DNA from: Blastococcus aggregatus
GTDB taxonomy: Bacteria > Actinomycetota > Actinomycetes > Mycobacteriales > Geodermatophilaceae
Assembly (NCBI RefSeq): GCF_900221005.1
Contig: NZ_OBQI01000002.1
Coordinates: forward strand, 124,001-188,000
DNA: 64,000 nucleotides
Direction of reading: 5' to 3'
Shown: one piece after another, positions 8,937 through 15,785 of the stretch
Numbering within the stretch: position 1 is the first letter of the stretch
Layout: every line of letters starts with the position of its first letter
Program-made: the position numbers and the translations under genes
Notes under the pieces: generated by a model
What the model saw: the letters and a program-made list of their open reading frames with translations, nothing else
The model's database searches: none
What the model was told of the DNA's origin: nothing

Positions 8937-9623
8937 CTACTCGTCGGCGACCACGACGATGGCGACCAGACCTGCAGCGGCGCGGGCGGCGACGTCCGGC
9001 CCGTCGGCCGCGGCGACGAGCACGTCGACCACCCGCAACCCGTCAGGCCCCGGCGGACCTGTCTGCACCACGGTCGCGTCCACCACGCCTGGAGCCCCTA
9101 CGTCGGTCGCGACCGGAGCGCTGCCGGCGGCCACGGGCACCAGGAGAACGTCATCGCCGGGCCGCAGCGCGGTCGTTGGCAGCTGCACCGTCGACACCCC
9201 GACCCCGACCAACTGCTGACCGGGGGTCGGAAGGCGCTGATCGGTCAGCGCATCGCGGGTGAGCAGCGACCCCGGCGTCAGGGTGGTCGCCGCCACCATG
9301 CCGATCACCTGGTCGCGGTCACCGTACGGAATGGGCTGCAACGCCGGATCGGGTGAGATCCTCGCCTCCACCAGGTCCGCAGCGGTGATGGCTTGGCCCC
9401 AGGGCACCTCCCGGGCGAGCGCGATCACCGGGGACGTCTGGCCCAGCGACGTCGCGAGGTAGGTCGCCCCAAGCGCTCCGAGGACCACCATGGTCACCGC
9501 CAGCGCTAGCAGCGCCGGACGGCGCCGGCGACGCGGCGGCGGCAGCACCGGCGCCCGGGACAGTCCGTTGCCCGCCTCGGAAGCAGGCGCCGCGCTGGCC
9601 TTGGGCGGCTGGGTGCGAGTCAT
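8937..9623 (-). CDS. cpaB: CpaB/RcpC-like SAF-domain pilus assembly protein
   Basis: A 228-residue protein with a basic Pro-rich N-terminus, one membrane helix (about 37-59, 'ALLALAVTMVVLGALGATYL') and an extracytoplasmic SAF domain. The SAF domain shows 'VIALAREVPWGQAITAADLV' and 'GMVAATTLTPGSLLTRDAL', the usual SAF pattern that also occurs in FlgA and CpaB/RcpC. The C-terminal third is a Val/Ala-rich beta region. CpaB proteins are Tad/Flp pilus assembly factors thought to contact the envelope. Its ATG overlaps the stop of the preceding secreted-protein gene by 4 nt (ATGA). Confidence 0.85.
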   Translation of the reverse strand: MTRTQPPKASAAPASEAGNGLSRAPVLPPPRRRRRPALLALAVTMVVLGALGATYLATSLGQTSPVIALAREVPWGQAITAADLVEARISPDPALQPIPYGDRDQVIGMVAATTLTPGSLLTRDALTDQRLPTPGQQLVGVGVSTVQLPTTALRPGDDVLLVPVAAGSAPVATDVGAPGVVDATVVQTGPPGPDGLRVVDVLVAAADGPDVAARAAAGLVAIVVVADE

Positions 9624-10531
9624 CGGCTGCTCCCGTCCTGGTTCAGGACATGCAGCTCACCGACGAACAACTCCGACGCCGAGGACAGCTCCAGCGTCTC
9701 TGTTCCCGACAGCCCCCCGCCGGACCAGGTGACCGTCCACGTGCTCGTCGCGGTGATCGGCCACGGGCCGCCACCCGGCACGTGTCGACTCGACGCCTGC
9801 GCATAGACGTGGCCACAGTCCGGTGATGGGCCCTCGGCGCCCGGCGAGTACGGCGTCCCAGCGCCGCACACCACCGTGGTGCCATCCCCCATGTCCCAGA
9901 CGATGCGGCCTACCCGGCCCACGGCAGCGACCGTGACGCCACCGGCTGACACCGACTGCCGAGTCGGCCCAAGGAACGCCTCCCCGCGCTCGGTCCACAT
10001 CCACACCGGCAGTCCAACCAGCCCGCTGGTCGAGCCCGGCGGCGGCGCCATCCGGATCTCCGGCGCGCGCATCACCAGCGATGCAATCGCCTGCTCTGCC
10101 AGAACCCGCGGATCCACGGGAGGTGCAGGCGGCGCGGTGCCGTTCGCCACGAAGACGAGCATCGTGGTGAGGCCGGACCCGTCCACCCGTGGACAGACCT
10201 GCACGTACATCACGCCATCGTCCGGAGACCTCCCCTCCCACAGGACGCTGGTCGGCGCCGGTTGGGGCTCGGCCACGGTGTACGTGCACGGATTCGCAGA
10301 AGCACCACCAGCGCTGTCACGCACACTGTTGCTGGGACTGTCCGAAGCCGCGCCCACGCCGACGTCACCAGTGGCGCCCTCGCTGCCCGGCGTCGAGGCC
10401 CATAGCAGGCAGGCCCCGGTGCGGGGGTTGGTCTTCGAGCACTCAACCGCTGGCTCCGCAGCAGCGAGACCTGCAGTGGCCATGCCGATCGCTGCGACCG
10501 CCGTCGACAGGGAAAGGATGCGCCTCAGCAC
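9620..10531 (-). CDS. Secreted protein with PKD-like domain, Tad operon
   Basis: A 303-residue exported protein from GTG 10531. Signal peptide: 'LRRILSLSTAVAAIGMATAG' followed by an AAAEP cleavage region. The mature part has an N-terminal Cys pair, a central helical segment and a C-terminal beta region with 'IVWDMGDGTTVVC' and 'DCGHVYAQASS'. That is the PKD-domain pattern (W.FGDG ... H.Y) with two added Cys. No enzyme motif is visible. It starts inside the end of the upstream lipoprotein gene and overlaps cpaB, so it belongs to the Tad operon. A surface or tip protein associated with the pilus is possible; that is inference. Confidence 0.75.
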   Translation of the reverse strand: MLRRILSLSTAVAAIGMATAGLAAAEPAVECSKTNPRTGACLLWASTPGSEGATGDVGVGAASDSPSNSVRDSAGGASANPCTYTVAEPQPAPTSVLWEGRSPDDGVMYVQVCPRVDGSGLTTMLVFVANGTAPPAPPVDPRVLAEQAIASLVMRAPEIRMAPPPGSTSGLVGLPVWMWTERGEAFLGPTRQSVSAGGVTVAAVGRVGRIVWDMGDGTTVVCGAGTPYSPGAEGPSPDCGHVYAQASSRHVPGGGPWPITATSTWTVTWSGGGLSGTETLELSSASELFVGELHVLNQDGSSR

Positions 10532-11256
10532 GGCTGGTCCGTCAGGGGCTCCAGCGTGGCCACCAACCAAGGCGTTTCGGGCTCCGCCACAAACTGGACG
10601 ACCGTAATGTCCCAGACGTAACGAGGCGGCGTCCCGGGTGGCACCACCTCACCGGTCTCGACGTTGACTGTCTGGGCGCTCTGACTGTCGTAGCAGCCGG
10701 TGATCCTCACTGTTGGTCCCTCTGGCGAAGCCAAGTCGACGCCGGTGACCCGTAGGTCTACTGCTGAATCGCCCTCTTGTCGGAGCCCGAGGGTGGCGTA
10801 GTCCCGCACGGACTGGACGGTAAGGAGAGCGGCCGGATCGGCCGCGTACTGACGGATCTCCGGCTCCCAGTTTTGGGCGCTTGGCTCACGGCTGGCCGCA
10901 TCGCTAACGCGAAGCAGGCCTTCAAAAGCCTCCGTAGCGGCCTCAGCCGCCTCTTCCTCGAGGCTTGACGCCCTGCTCGTCGCCGGAGGAGTCGTCGGAG
11001 TTGGCGAAGACAAGGACGTCGTCGCGCTTGGGGAGGTGCCCTCCGGGCCGGCTTCATCCTCCGTGCAGGCGGCGAGGGGCAGCAGCGCAAGGAGTAGGCC
11101 AGCCATCCATCGTCGTGTGCTCGTCGAGTGCCCTCGCCCAGTCCGCAGGCCGCGCTCCGACACGAGCACCGACAGGTGGATAGCCGAAAGTGGGCGGGCT
11201 GCGAGCTTCAAGCGCACGCTGGCCCATGTCGCGCTCGAATTTGTCGTGCGGGCCAT
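10525..11256 (-). CDS. Putative lipoprotein, Tad operon
   Basis: Predicted lipoprotein of unknown role, up to 243 residues. The hydrophobic stretch 'MAGLLLALLPLAAC' ends in a lipobox (LAAC), followed by a Thr/Ser/Pro-rich linker and a ~150-residue C-terminal domain with an NTF2/SnoaL-like feel ('AFEGLLRVSDAA', 'VVQFVAEPETPWLVATLEPL'). The start is unclear. ATG 11256 has a near-perfect AGGAGG 5 nt upstream, but would put 50 residues before the signal sequence. ATG 11106 gives a compact signal peptide but has no obvious ribosome site. First gene of the Tad operon after the XRE regulator; its stop lies just inside the next gene. Confidence 0.7.
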   Translation of the reverse strand: MARTTNSSATWASVRLKLAARPLSAIHLSVLVSERGLRTGRGHSTSTRRWMAGLLLALLPLAACTEDEAGPEGTSPSATTSLSSPTPTTPPATSRASSLEEEAAEAATEAFEGLLRVSDAASREPSAQNWEPEIRQYAADPAALLTVQSVRDYATLGLRQEGDSAVDLRVTGVDLASPEGPTVRITGCYDSQSAQTVNVETGEVVPPGTPPRYVWDITVVQFVAEPETPWLVATLEPLTDQPC

Positions 11257-11338
11257 GGGCACCTCCTGGGCAGTGGTGGGGGAAATTACCACCGAGATCG
11301 CCCGTGGAAGCAAGCCCTTCCTCCCGTAATCCTCCTGT

Positions 11339-11791
11339 TCAGCCGCCGAAGGACGCCAAGGCCGCGTGGTCGCTGCGGGAACGGCGGATGGCCGCCTTCA
11401 CGCGAGCGACGTCCACACCGAGGACTTCGGCCACGGCGGTGATCACCTTGGCGGAGTGATCAACACCGGGGCGACCGTCCTCCAGGCGCACGTACGTCAT
11501 GACTGACAGGCCGGGAGCAGTCACCTGGTTCGTTGCGAATCCAGCCGCCAGGCGAAGAGCTGCCAAGGGCGGGTCACCTGCATCGACGTTGAGCAGATAC
11601 AACGGGTCGACGCCCAGCGCAGCCGCCAGCCGCGGTACGAAGCGGGGTCGCGGGCGCTCGAGCCCCGACTCCCACACCCGAACGCGCGCCGGGCTGGAGA
11701 GCTCCAGTCTCGTGGCCAGTTCTTCTCTGGTCAGACCCACGGCCTCCCGGGCAGTCTGCAAGCGATCGCCTCGAAGCAGTGGCCGCGCCAT
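11339..11791 (-). CDS. Tandem XRE-type helix-turn-helix regulator
   Basis: A 150-residue DNA-binding protein. Residues about 8-65 form a classic XRE/Cro helix-turn-helix ('DRLQTAREAVGLTREELATR ... VWESGLERPRPRFVPRLAAA'). Residues ~78-140 form a second, weaker XRE-like unit ('LAAGFATNQVTAPGLSVMTY ... AVAEVLGVDVARVKAAIRR'). The ATG at 11791 is preferred over the GTG at 11827 because GGGGAG lies 7 nt upstream. It stands 82 nt before the lipoprotein gene, on the same strand, at the head of the Tad operon. It is therefore the natural candidate for the local regulator of the pilus genes or of the element. Double-XRE proteins of this kind are common on actinobacterial mobile elements. Confidence 0.8.
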   Translation of the reverse strand: MARPLLRGDRLQTAREAVGLTREELATRLELSSPARVRVWESGLERPRPRFVPRLAAALGVDPLYLLNVDAGDPPLAALRLAAGFATNQVTAPGLSVMTYVRLEDGRPGVDHSAKVITAVAEVLGVDVARVKAAIRRSRSDHAALASFGG

Positions 11792-11876
11792 GGCAGCTCT
11801 CCCCCACATCACCCGTTCGGTGGACACCCGCTCGTGTGACGTCGAACCCTAGCCGCCTCCTCAACATCGTCTGACA

Positions 11877-11941
11877 GGCCTCGTCGTGGCGAGACGACTC
11901 TCGTTGACCGGCGAACTACAGGAGCAGAACCGGAGAACACG
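11877..11941. repeat. Imperfect direct repeat, copy A
   Basis: About 65 bases starting GGCCTCGTCG, then GAGACGACT, ACCGG and ACTACAGGAG, match a second copy at 12366-12430 in the same order with roughly three quarters identity and two small indels. Copy A lies upstream of the XRE gene (opposite orientation) and before the UvrA-like fragment. The two copies bracket that fragment. They could be a duplicated promoter/operator region or ends of an older inserted piece. Confidence 0.55.
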
Positions 11942-12000
11942 CTCGGAGCAGATCCAGGTCATGCAGGCGGACCGCGTACCGGGCTTGGGGCGCTGACCGC

Positions 12001-12352
12001 AAGGCGCCCGTCATCGGACGTGCCAAGGAGTGGGTCTTGCACACACTGGTCGACGTGGGCCTGGGATACCTCACGTTCGGCCACCCCCTGCCGACGCTGT
12101 CCGGCGGCGAGCGCGAGCGACTCCGGCTGTCCATCGCCATGGCCGGTGGCCGAGCCGACCGCGGCCACGCCTCACGGCGTCATCGCCGGCACCCACTGGG
12201 TCATCGATCGGGGCCCCGGCGCCGGCAACGCCGGCGGCACCGTCGTTTACCAAGGCCCACCCGCCGACCTCCTGCACGCCCCGCAGTCCATGACCGGTCA
12301 ACGTCTGGCCGCCTACATCGGCCAGCGGGGTCGCCGATTCACCTTGTCCTGA
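12001..12352 (+). pseudogene. UvrA-like ABC protein, C-terminal remnant
   Basis: Remnant of a UvrA-type ATPase (the UvrA2/drug-resistance branch). One frame reads '[20 protein letters not shown]' then '[15 protein letters not shown]', the ABC signature, ending near 12150. The next frame (from about 12179) reads '[16 protein letters not shown]' and 'LTLS'-ending C-terminal residues, matching the end of UvrA proteins. Between the two, the ~45-50 residues with Walker B and the D/H loops are missing and the frame shifts by one. There is no N-terminal part upstream. The gene is clearly dead and marks old recombination inside the element. Confidence in the family is good; the exact borders are approximate. 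Confidence 0.7.
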
Positions 12353-12365
12353 TGCCCGTTTCGAC

Positions 12366-12430
12366 GGCCTCGTCGGGGCATGAGACGACTCATCGACCGG
12401 GGCACTACAGGAGAAGGGCTGGGCAACTCG
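12366..12430. repeat. Imperfect direct repeat, copy B
   Basis: Second copy of the repeat at 11877-11941: GGCCTCGTCG, GAGACGACT, ACCGG and ACTACAGGAG in the same order. It begins just after the end of the UvrA-like remnant and lies about 130 bases before the decayed excisionase gene. No coding function is seen between 12,431 and 12,557. Confidence 0.55.
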
Positions 12431-12557
12431 GGGACGGACATCACGTCCACCCAGACGTCGCTGCGGCCACCGGCGGAATACTGGAGGAACAGGCACCACG
12501 CTCACCCTCGTGAGCCGACCGAATTCTTTGAGCGCCGCTACGGGCCACGCCCCTCAG

Positions 12558-12766
12558 GATGAGCTGCTGACCATCGGTCAAGCCGGGGAGTACCTCGGGA
12601 CCGGCGAGCGATTCATCCGCAGACCCGTCGCCCAGCGGCGCATTCCTACGTCAAGCTCGACAGGTACGTGCGCCTGCAACGCTTCTCGCTCAACGCCTTC
12701 ATCGAGGCGGGCCGCGTCCCCGGCGAGTGGCTTCCGCCGACAAGTCGTACGCCAAGGACCGGGTGA
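12558..12766 (+). pseudogene. Frameshifted excisionase-type HTH gene
   Basis: Remnant of a short MerR-like/excisionase protein as found next to integrases of actinobacterial integrative elements. The first frame gives 'DELLTIGQAGEYLGTGERFI' and 'RRPVAQRRI'. After about position 12645 the reading continues one base out of phase as 'YVKLDRYVRLQRFSLNAFIE', then 'AGRVP', up to a TGA at 12764-12766. Joined, the two halves give a normal ~65-residue HTH protein, so one base seems to have been lost. Upstream in-frame codons reach 12510. Unless the frameshift is a sequencing error, the protein is not made. Confidence 0.7.
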
Positions 12767-12769
12767 CGG

Positions 12770-13072
12770 ATGACCCGGGCAATGCAGTCTCGCGCCATCG
12801 CAAGTGAACGGGACGAGCCGTCAGCCATCATTCGGGCCGGGGACTACCGCGGTAGAGAACAACGGCTCGACCGCGAGGCCGACATCGCCGCATTCAGCCG
12901 CGACGGAACAACCGACGACCCCCGACGCCCCGCCGCCTTCCGCGAACTAGCCGGACCCCGGCGAGTGGAGCGGGTAGAGGATCACATCCACCGGGTCGTG
13001 GACGCGGCGCCGCCTCTGACCGCCGAGCAGCGCGACAAGCTGACCCTGCTTCTCCGCGGAAGCGGCGTCTGA
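12770..13072 (+). CDS. Small element-type hypothetical protein
   Basis: A 100-residue protein, no known domain. The N-terminal half is Arg/Asp-rich and of low conservation type. The last ~35 residues ('RVERVEDHIHRVVDAAPPLT' then 'AEQRDKLTLLLRGSG') match the tail seen in many short proteins encoded between xis and other genes on actinobacterial integrative elements. It starts 4 nt after the end of the decayed excisionase frame, as if once coupled to it. Function unknown. It may be a leftover without its partner genes. Confidence 0.5.
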   Translation: MTRAMQSRAIASERDEPSAIIRAGDYRGREQRLDREADIAAFSRDGTTDDPRRPAAFRELAGPRRVERVEDHIHRVVDAAPPLTAEQRDKLTLLLRGSGV

Positions 13073-13205
13073 CCAGCCCACGCCGCCACGCGTCGACCCC
13101 GACGTAGGCCGGGACCATTGCCAACTGTCCCGTGGCCAAGACCATGCCGCCCCTCAGCCGCGCCTTCAACGCCAAACGGTCGGCCCCGACTGCCTCGTCA
13201 CTGCT

Positions 13206-13312
13206 CTGCGCTTTGCGGTTGAGGGCGACGTTCTCGGGGTTGATCGGCGACTGGCCGGCGGCGCACTGCACCAGCGCTGGTGGTAGCAAAGCCCGTCGTA
13301 CCAATCGATCAC
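13206..13312 (-). pseudogene. IS3-like transposase C-terminal scrap
   Basis: On the minus strand one frame reads 'VIDWYDGLCYHQRWCSA' (about 13312-13262) and the neighbouring frame continues 'AGQSPINPENVALNRKAQ' (to about 13206). Together these resemble the end of IS3-family OrfB transposases ('...YN..R.HSALG..SP..YE'), with one frameshift. No inverted repeats or further transposase are seen. The rest of the gap 13,073-13,406 holds no convincing gene. The family call is tentative because the match is short. Confidence 0.4.
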
Positions 13313-13406
13313 GCCACGCCCTGGGCGGTGGTGTCGAAGTCGTATCGGGCCAGCACCACTCACTCCAGGCGGGACAGAGCGCCTCAGGCGCAGCACAGGG
13401 CAACGC

Positions 13407-14810
13407 TCAATGCCAGGTGATCTCCACACCCGCCGGGTCGAAATAGGAGTCCCCCGGCCGCCATCCTGGTGGCCGTCCTCGCCGAGTCCGATGAACGGTG
13501 ACGGTCATCAACGTGTCCACGATGGCCCGTCGTCGAGACAGGTCTAGCGTCAACCAGACCGCGGCGGTACCCGGACCGGTAACCCCATCGAGCGCCGATT
13601 CGCCCACGGCCGAGGCGAGCTGCCGGTCGAGATCATCGAGCCTTGTCCGCAGCGTCGCGGAACCACGCTCCATCATGTGCGCGGTGATCTGATCACCTGT
13701 GAAGAGGTCGACCAGCTCGGACAGCCGCGCCTTTACCGCCAGGCGCTCCACGTGCAGGGCCGACGTGTCGACCGCTGCGGGGACGCGCTGGAGGTCGGCG
13801 GCGTCCGGCTGGGAGAGCCGTTCGATGACGACCTGCTCGACGAAGTTGTCCAGTGACTGGCAGCGCCGGACGACGTGCGCGCCGTGCTCGCAGCGGTAGG
13901 CGGGTGCATGCCCGCGCCCTCGGCCGCCCGTCCCTGCCGTCGTCGCCCTCAGAGGGGCGCCGCAGATCCCGCACAGGTATAGGCCACCCCCGAGCCACCG
14001 GCGGGCGTTCCCGGTCGTCGTACGGCGACTCTCGTCGCCCAGAAGCGCCCGCACAGCCTGCCACAGCGACTCGTCCACGATGGCCGGCCACTCCGCCGCG
14101 CCGACGATCTCCCCGCGGTGCTCCATCAGCCCGGCGTTCCGCGGCCGGGCGAGCAACTTGCGAACCTCCGTCGGCTTCCACACCCCGCCGGTGGACGTAG
14201 TGACTCCGCGGGCATTCCAGTCGCGGGCGAGGGCGTGCAGGCTCATCCCGGTCAGCAGGCCGTCGGTGGCCCGCCGGATCTCGTTCGCCTCGCTTTCGCG
14301 GACGGTGACGCCGTCGACCTCGTACCCGAACGGTCTCCTGCCCCCCTTCCACCGCCCCGATGTAGCTGCCTGGAGCTTCGCCGCCTGCTGGCGCTCGATC
14401 ATGTGCTCGACCTCGTAGCGGCCCGCGCTGCCGAGCATTCGGGCGACCATGCGGCCTGACGGCGTGGCGAGGTCGAGGGGCCCGGCCTTGACGGTCTGCG
14501 TGATGACGCCACGGGGGTCACAAACGTCGATGTAGTGCTCCAGCTCCACGGGGCGCCGGTGGAGGCGGTCGGTGTGCCACACAACCACGGCGTCCGCGCG
14601 CCCATGCTCCAGGTCGTCCAGCAGGGCGCGGTAGCCGGGCCGGGGCTTGCCGGAGTAGGCGGAGAGGTCGTTGTCACTGTGATGGCCGATGATGCTCCAA
14701 CCGAGCCGGTCGGCGAGGTCGGCGCAGTCCTGCCGCTGCCTGTCGACGCCCAGACCGGCACCTGCGCGGTCCTTGCTCATACGGGTGTAGATCACCACTC
14801 GGCGGCTCAC
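13407..14810 (-). CDS. Large serine site-specific recombinase (integrase)
   Basis: A 467-residue large serine recombinase. Resolvase domain at residues 4-150, with 'VVIYTRMSKDR' placing the nucleophile at Ser12; 'VVVWHTDRLHR' and 'GRMVARMLGSAGRYE' are the other active-site strands (Arg80s and 120s region). The recombinase domain follows (~155-265, 'GRRPFGYEVDG'). A zinc-ribbon begins 'LCGICGAPL' (Cys280, Cys283) with further Cys near 307 and 317, then a coiled-coil segment. Length and domain order are those of a complete phage/ICE integrase. It would catalyse att-site integration. The GTG start overlaps the stop of truncated comM (GTGA), with no Shine-Dalgarno of its own, so it looks translationally coupled to the host gene. 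Confidence 0.92.
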   Translation of the reverse strand: MSRRVVIYTRMSKDRAGAGLGVDRQRQDCADLADRLGWSIIGHHSDNDLSAYSGKPRPGYRALLDDLEHGRADAVVVWHTDRLHRRPVELEHYIDVCDPRGVITQTVKAGPLDLATPSGRMVARMLGSAGRYEVEHMIERQQAAKLQAATSGRWKGGRRPFGYEVDGVTVRESEANEIRRATDGLLTGMSLHALARDWNARGVTTSTGGVWKPTEVRKLLARPRNAGLMEHRGEIVGAAEWPAIVDESLWQAVRALLGDESRRTTTGNARRWLGGGLYLCGICGAPLRATTAGTGGRGRGHAPAYRCEHGAHVVRRCQSLDNFVEQVVIERLSQPDAADLQRVPAAVDTSALHVERLAVKARLSELVDLFTGDQITAHMMERGSATLRTRLDDLDRQLASAVGESALDGVTGPGTAAVWLTLDLSRRRAIVDTLMTVTVHRTRRGRPPGWRPGDSYFDPAGVEITWH

Positions 14811-15088
14811 AAGGAAGAGTGTCCCATCGCAACTTTGGATAGGTCGAATCCGCTGCCCTGCTTCGGCATCGACGCGGGCGAGAGCCCGATCGTGATCCGC
14901 CGCGCCGGGAACTCCCCGCCGCTGTTCGTCACGGCCGCGCGGACCCGGTCCACCGACTGCCGCACCACGGCGTCGGGCAGCCCCACGAGGGCGACCCCCG
15001 GAAGGCCCTGGGCGATGTCGAGCTCGACCTCGACCAGGGCGCCCCGGACGCCGACCAGCCCGACCGACCAGGTGCGCGCCAGCGTCAC
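14807..15088 (-). pseudogene. comM: ComM/YifB N-terminal fragment, cut by insertion
   Basis: The first 93 codons of a Mg-chelatase-like AAA+ protein (ComM/YifB). 'ARTWSVGLVGVRGALVEVEL', 'GLPGVALVGLPDAVVRQSVD' and 'RRITIGLSPASMPKQGSGFD' are the conserved N-terminal lines of the family. Homology stops after GSGFDL, and a foreign tail of ~10 residues runs to TGA. The full protein is ~500 residues; the AAA+ domain (Walker motifs) is absent. GTG 15088 overlaps the yraN stop, the normal yraN-comM arrangement, so the left border is native. In other bacteria ComM is a branch-migration helicase that helps natural transformation. The 3' part is not seen down to position 1. Confidence 0.88.
14811..14850. 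other. Probable att junction of the integrated element
   Basis: Here the comM reading frame leaves the family consensus. On the minus strand codons for GSGFDL are still comM; the next ones (SKVAMGHSSL, stop) are not. The base composition also drops in G+C. A small dyad GGAT-N7-ATCC spans 14838-14852. Large serine integrases usually recombine right beside their own gene, which starts at 14810. The crossover is therefore placed within about 30 bases of 14840. The partner half-site is outside the window. Confidence 0.6.
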
Positions 15089-15441
15089 GAGAACGCCGCC
15101 CGCAGGTGCGTGACCAGCGCCGGCTCGTCCCGCCGCACCAGCACGCCCACGACGTCGAACCGGATCTCCGGCGCGTGCTCGTCGTGCGCGGCCAGCCACC
15201 GCTGGGCCAGCGTCCGGATCCGCCGTTGCTTGGCGGGGGTCACCGCCTCGGCGGGATGGCCGTAGCCGGTGCCCCGCCGGGTCTTCACCTCGCAGAAGAC
15301 GAGGGCGCCCGCATCGCGGGCGACGATGTCCAGCTCGCCCTCGCGGCACCGCCAGTTGCGGTCGAGGACGCGCAGGCCGGCGTCGGTCAGGAAGGCGGCG
15401 GCGATGCGTTCGCCGTGGTCGCCGAGGCGGGGAGGAGGCAC
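15085..15441 (-). CDS. yraN: YraN/UPF0102 nuclease-fold protein
   Basis: A 118-residue member of UPF0102, a restriction-endonuclease-like fold of unsettled role. The family lines are present: 'GERIAAAFLTDAGLRVLDRN', 'GELDIVARD' and 'LVFCEVKTRRGTGYG', the latter holding the E-x-K metal-site pattern. It normally precedes comM and dprA, and here its stop overlaps the start of the truncated comM (GTGA). No sign of damage; only the downstream gene is broken. Confidence 0.92.
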   Translation of the reverse strand: MPPPRLGDHGERIAAAFLTDAGLRVLDRNWRCREGELDIVARDAGALVFCEVKTRRGTGYGHPAEAVTPAKQRRIRTLAQRWLAAHDEHAPEIRFDVVGVLVRRDEPALVTHLRAAFS

Positions 15442-15551
15442 CCGTCCACCCTCACCGGCCGGGTCCGGCGAACCCAGACCGTCGGCGAAGCTGTGGACGG
15501 GGGGCGTGTCTGTGGACGGCGACGACGAGGACCGGTGGTTACCGTCCCGGC

Positions 15552-15782
15552 ATGTACGTCGAGACGGTCGTCCAGATCAACGAGCGGGACACCTACCAGG
15601 CCAGCGTGCGGCTGCGGTCCGCCGCCGTCAGCAGCCGGCCGCCCGTCGATGCCCTCGTCCGCTTCAGCCCCGCCGGGTGGCTCACGATGAAGCCGCTCGC
15701 CGGAGGTCGCGTCCTCGTCGTGTCGGCCGCGGAGGTCCTCGACGTCACGAACATCGAGCGCGTCCAGGCCCTCGACGAGTAG
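15552..15782 (+). CDS. Small conserved-type hypothetical protein
   Basis: A 76-residue protein without a known domain. It is read from ATG 15552 ('MYVETVVQINERDTYQASVR') and ends 3 nt before the convergent DUF2469 stop. The composition (alternating hydrophobic/charged residues, 'RLRSAAVSSRPPVDALVRFS') predicts mostly beta structure. Codon third positions are as G+C rich as in its neighbours, supporting a real gene. It is divergent from yraN, with 110 bases between. The Shine-Dalgarno is weak. Function unknown. Confidence 0.6.
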   Translation: MYVETVVQINERDTYQASVRLRSAAVSSRPPVDALVRFSPAGWLTMKPLAGGRVLVVSAAEVLDVTNIERVQALDE

Positions 15783-15785
15783 CGC

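Noticed and set aside
12894..13403. 170-codon minus-strand ORF between integrase and the debris genes
   Set aside because: Only ~20 codons match a transposase end, and the rest has no coding character; kept as a transposase scrap only.
14700..14900. tRNA gene as the attachment site of the element
   Set aside because: No cloverleaf is present; the interrupted gene is clearly comM, and the enzyme is a serine rather than a tyrosine recombinase.
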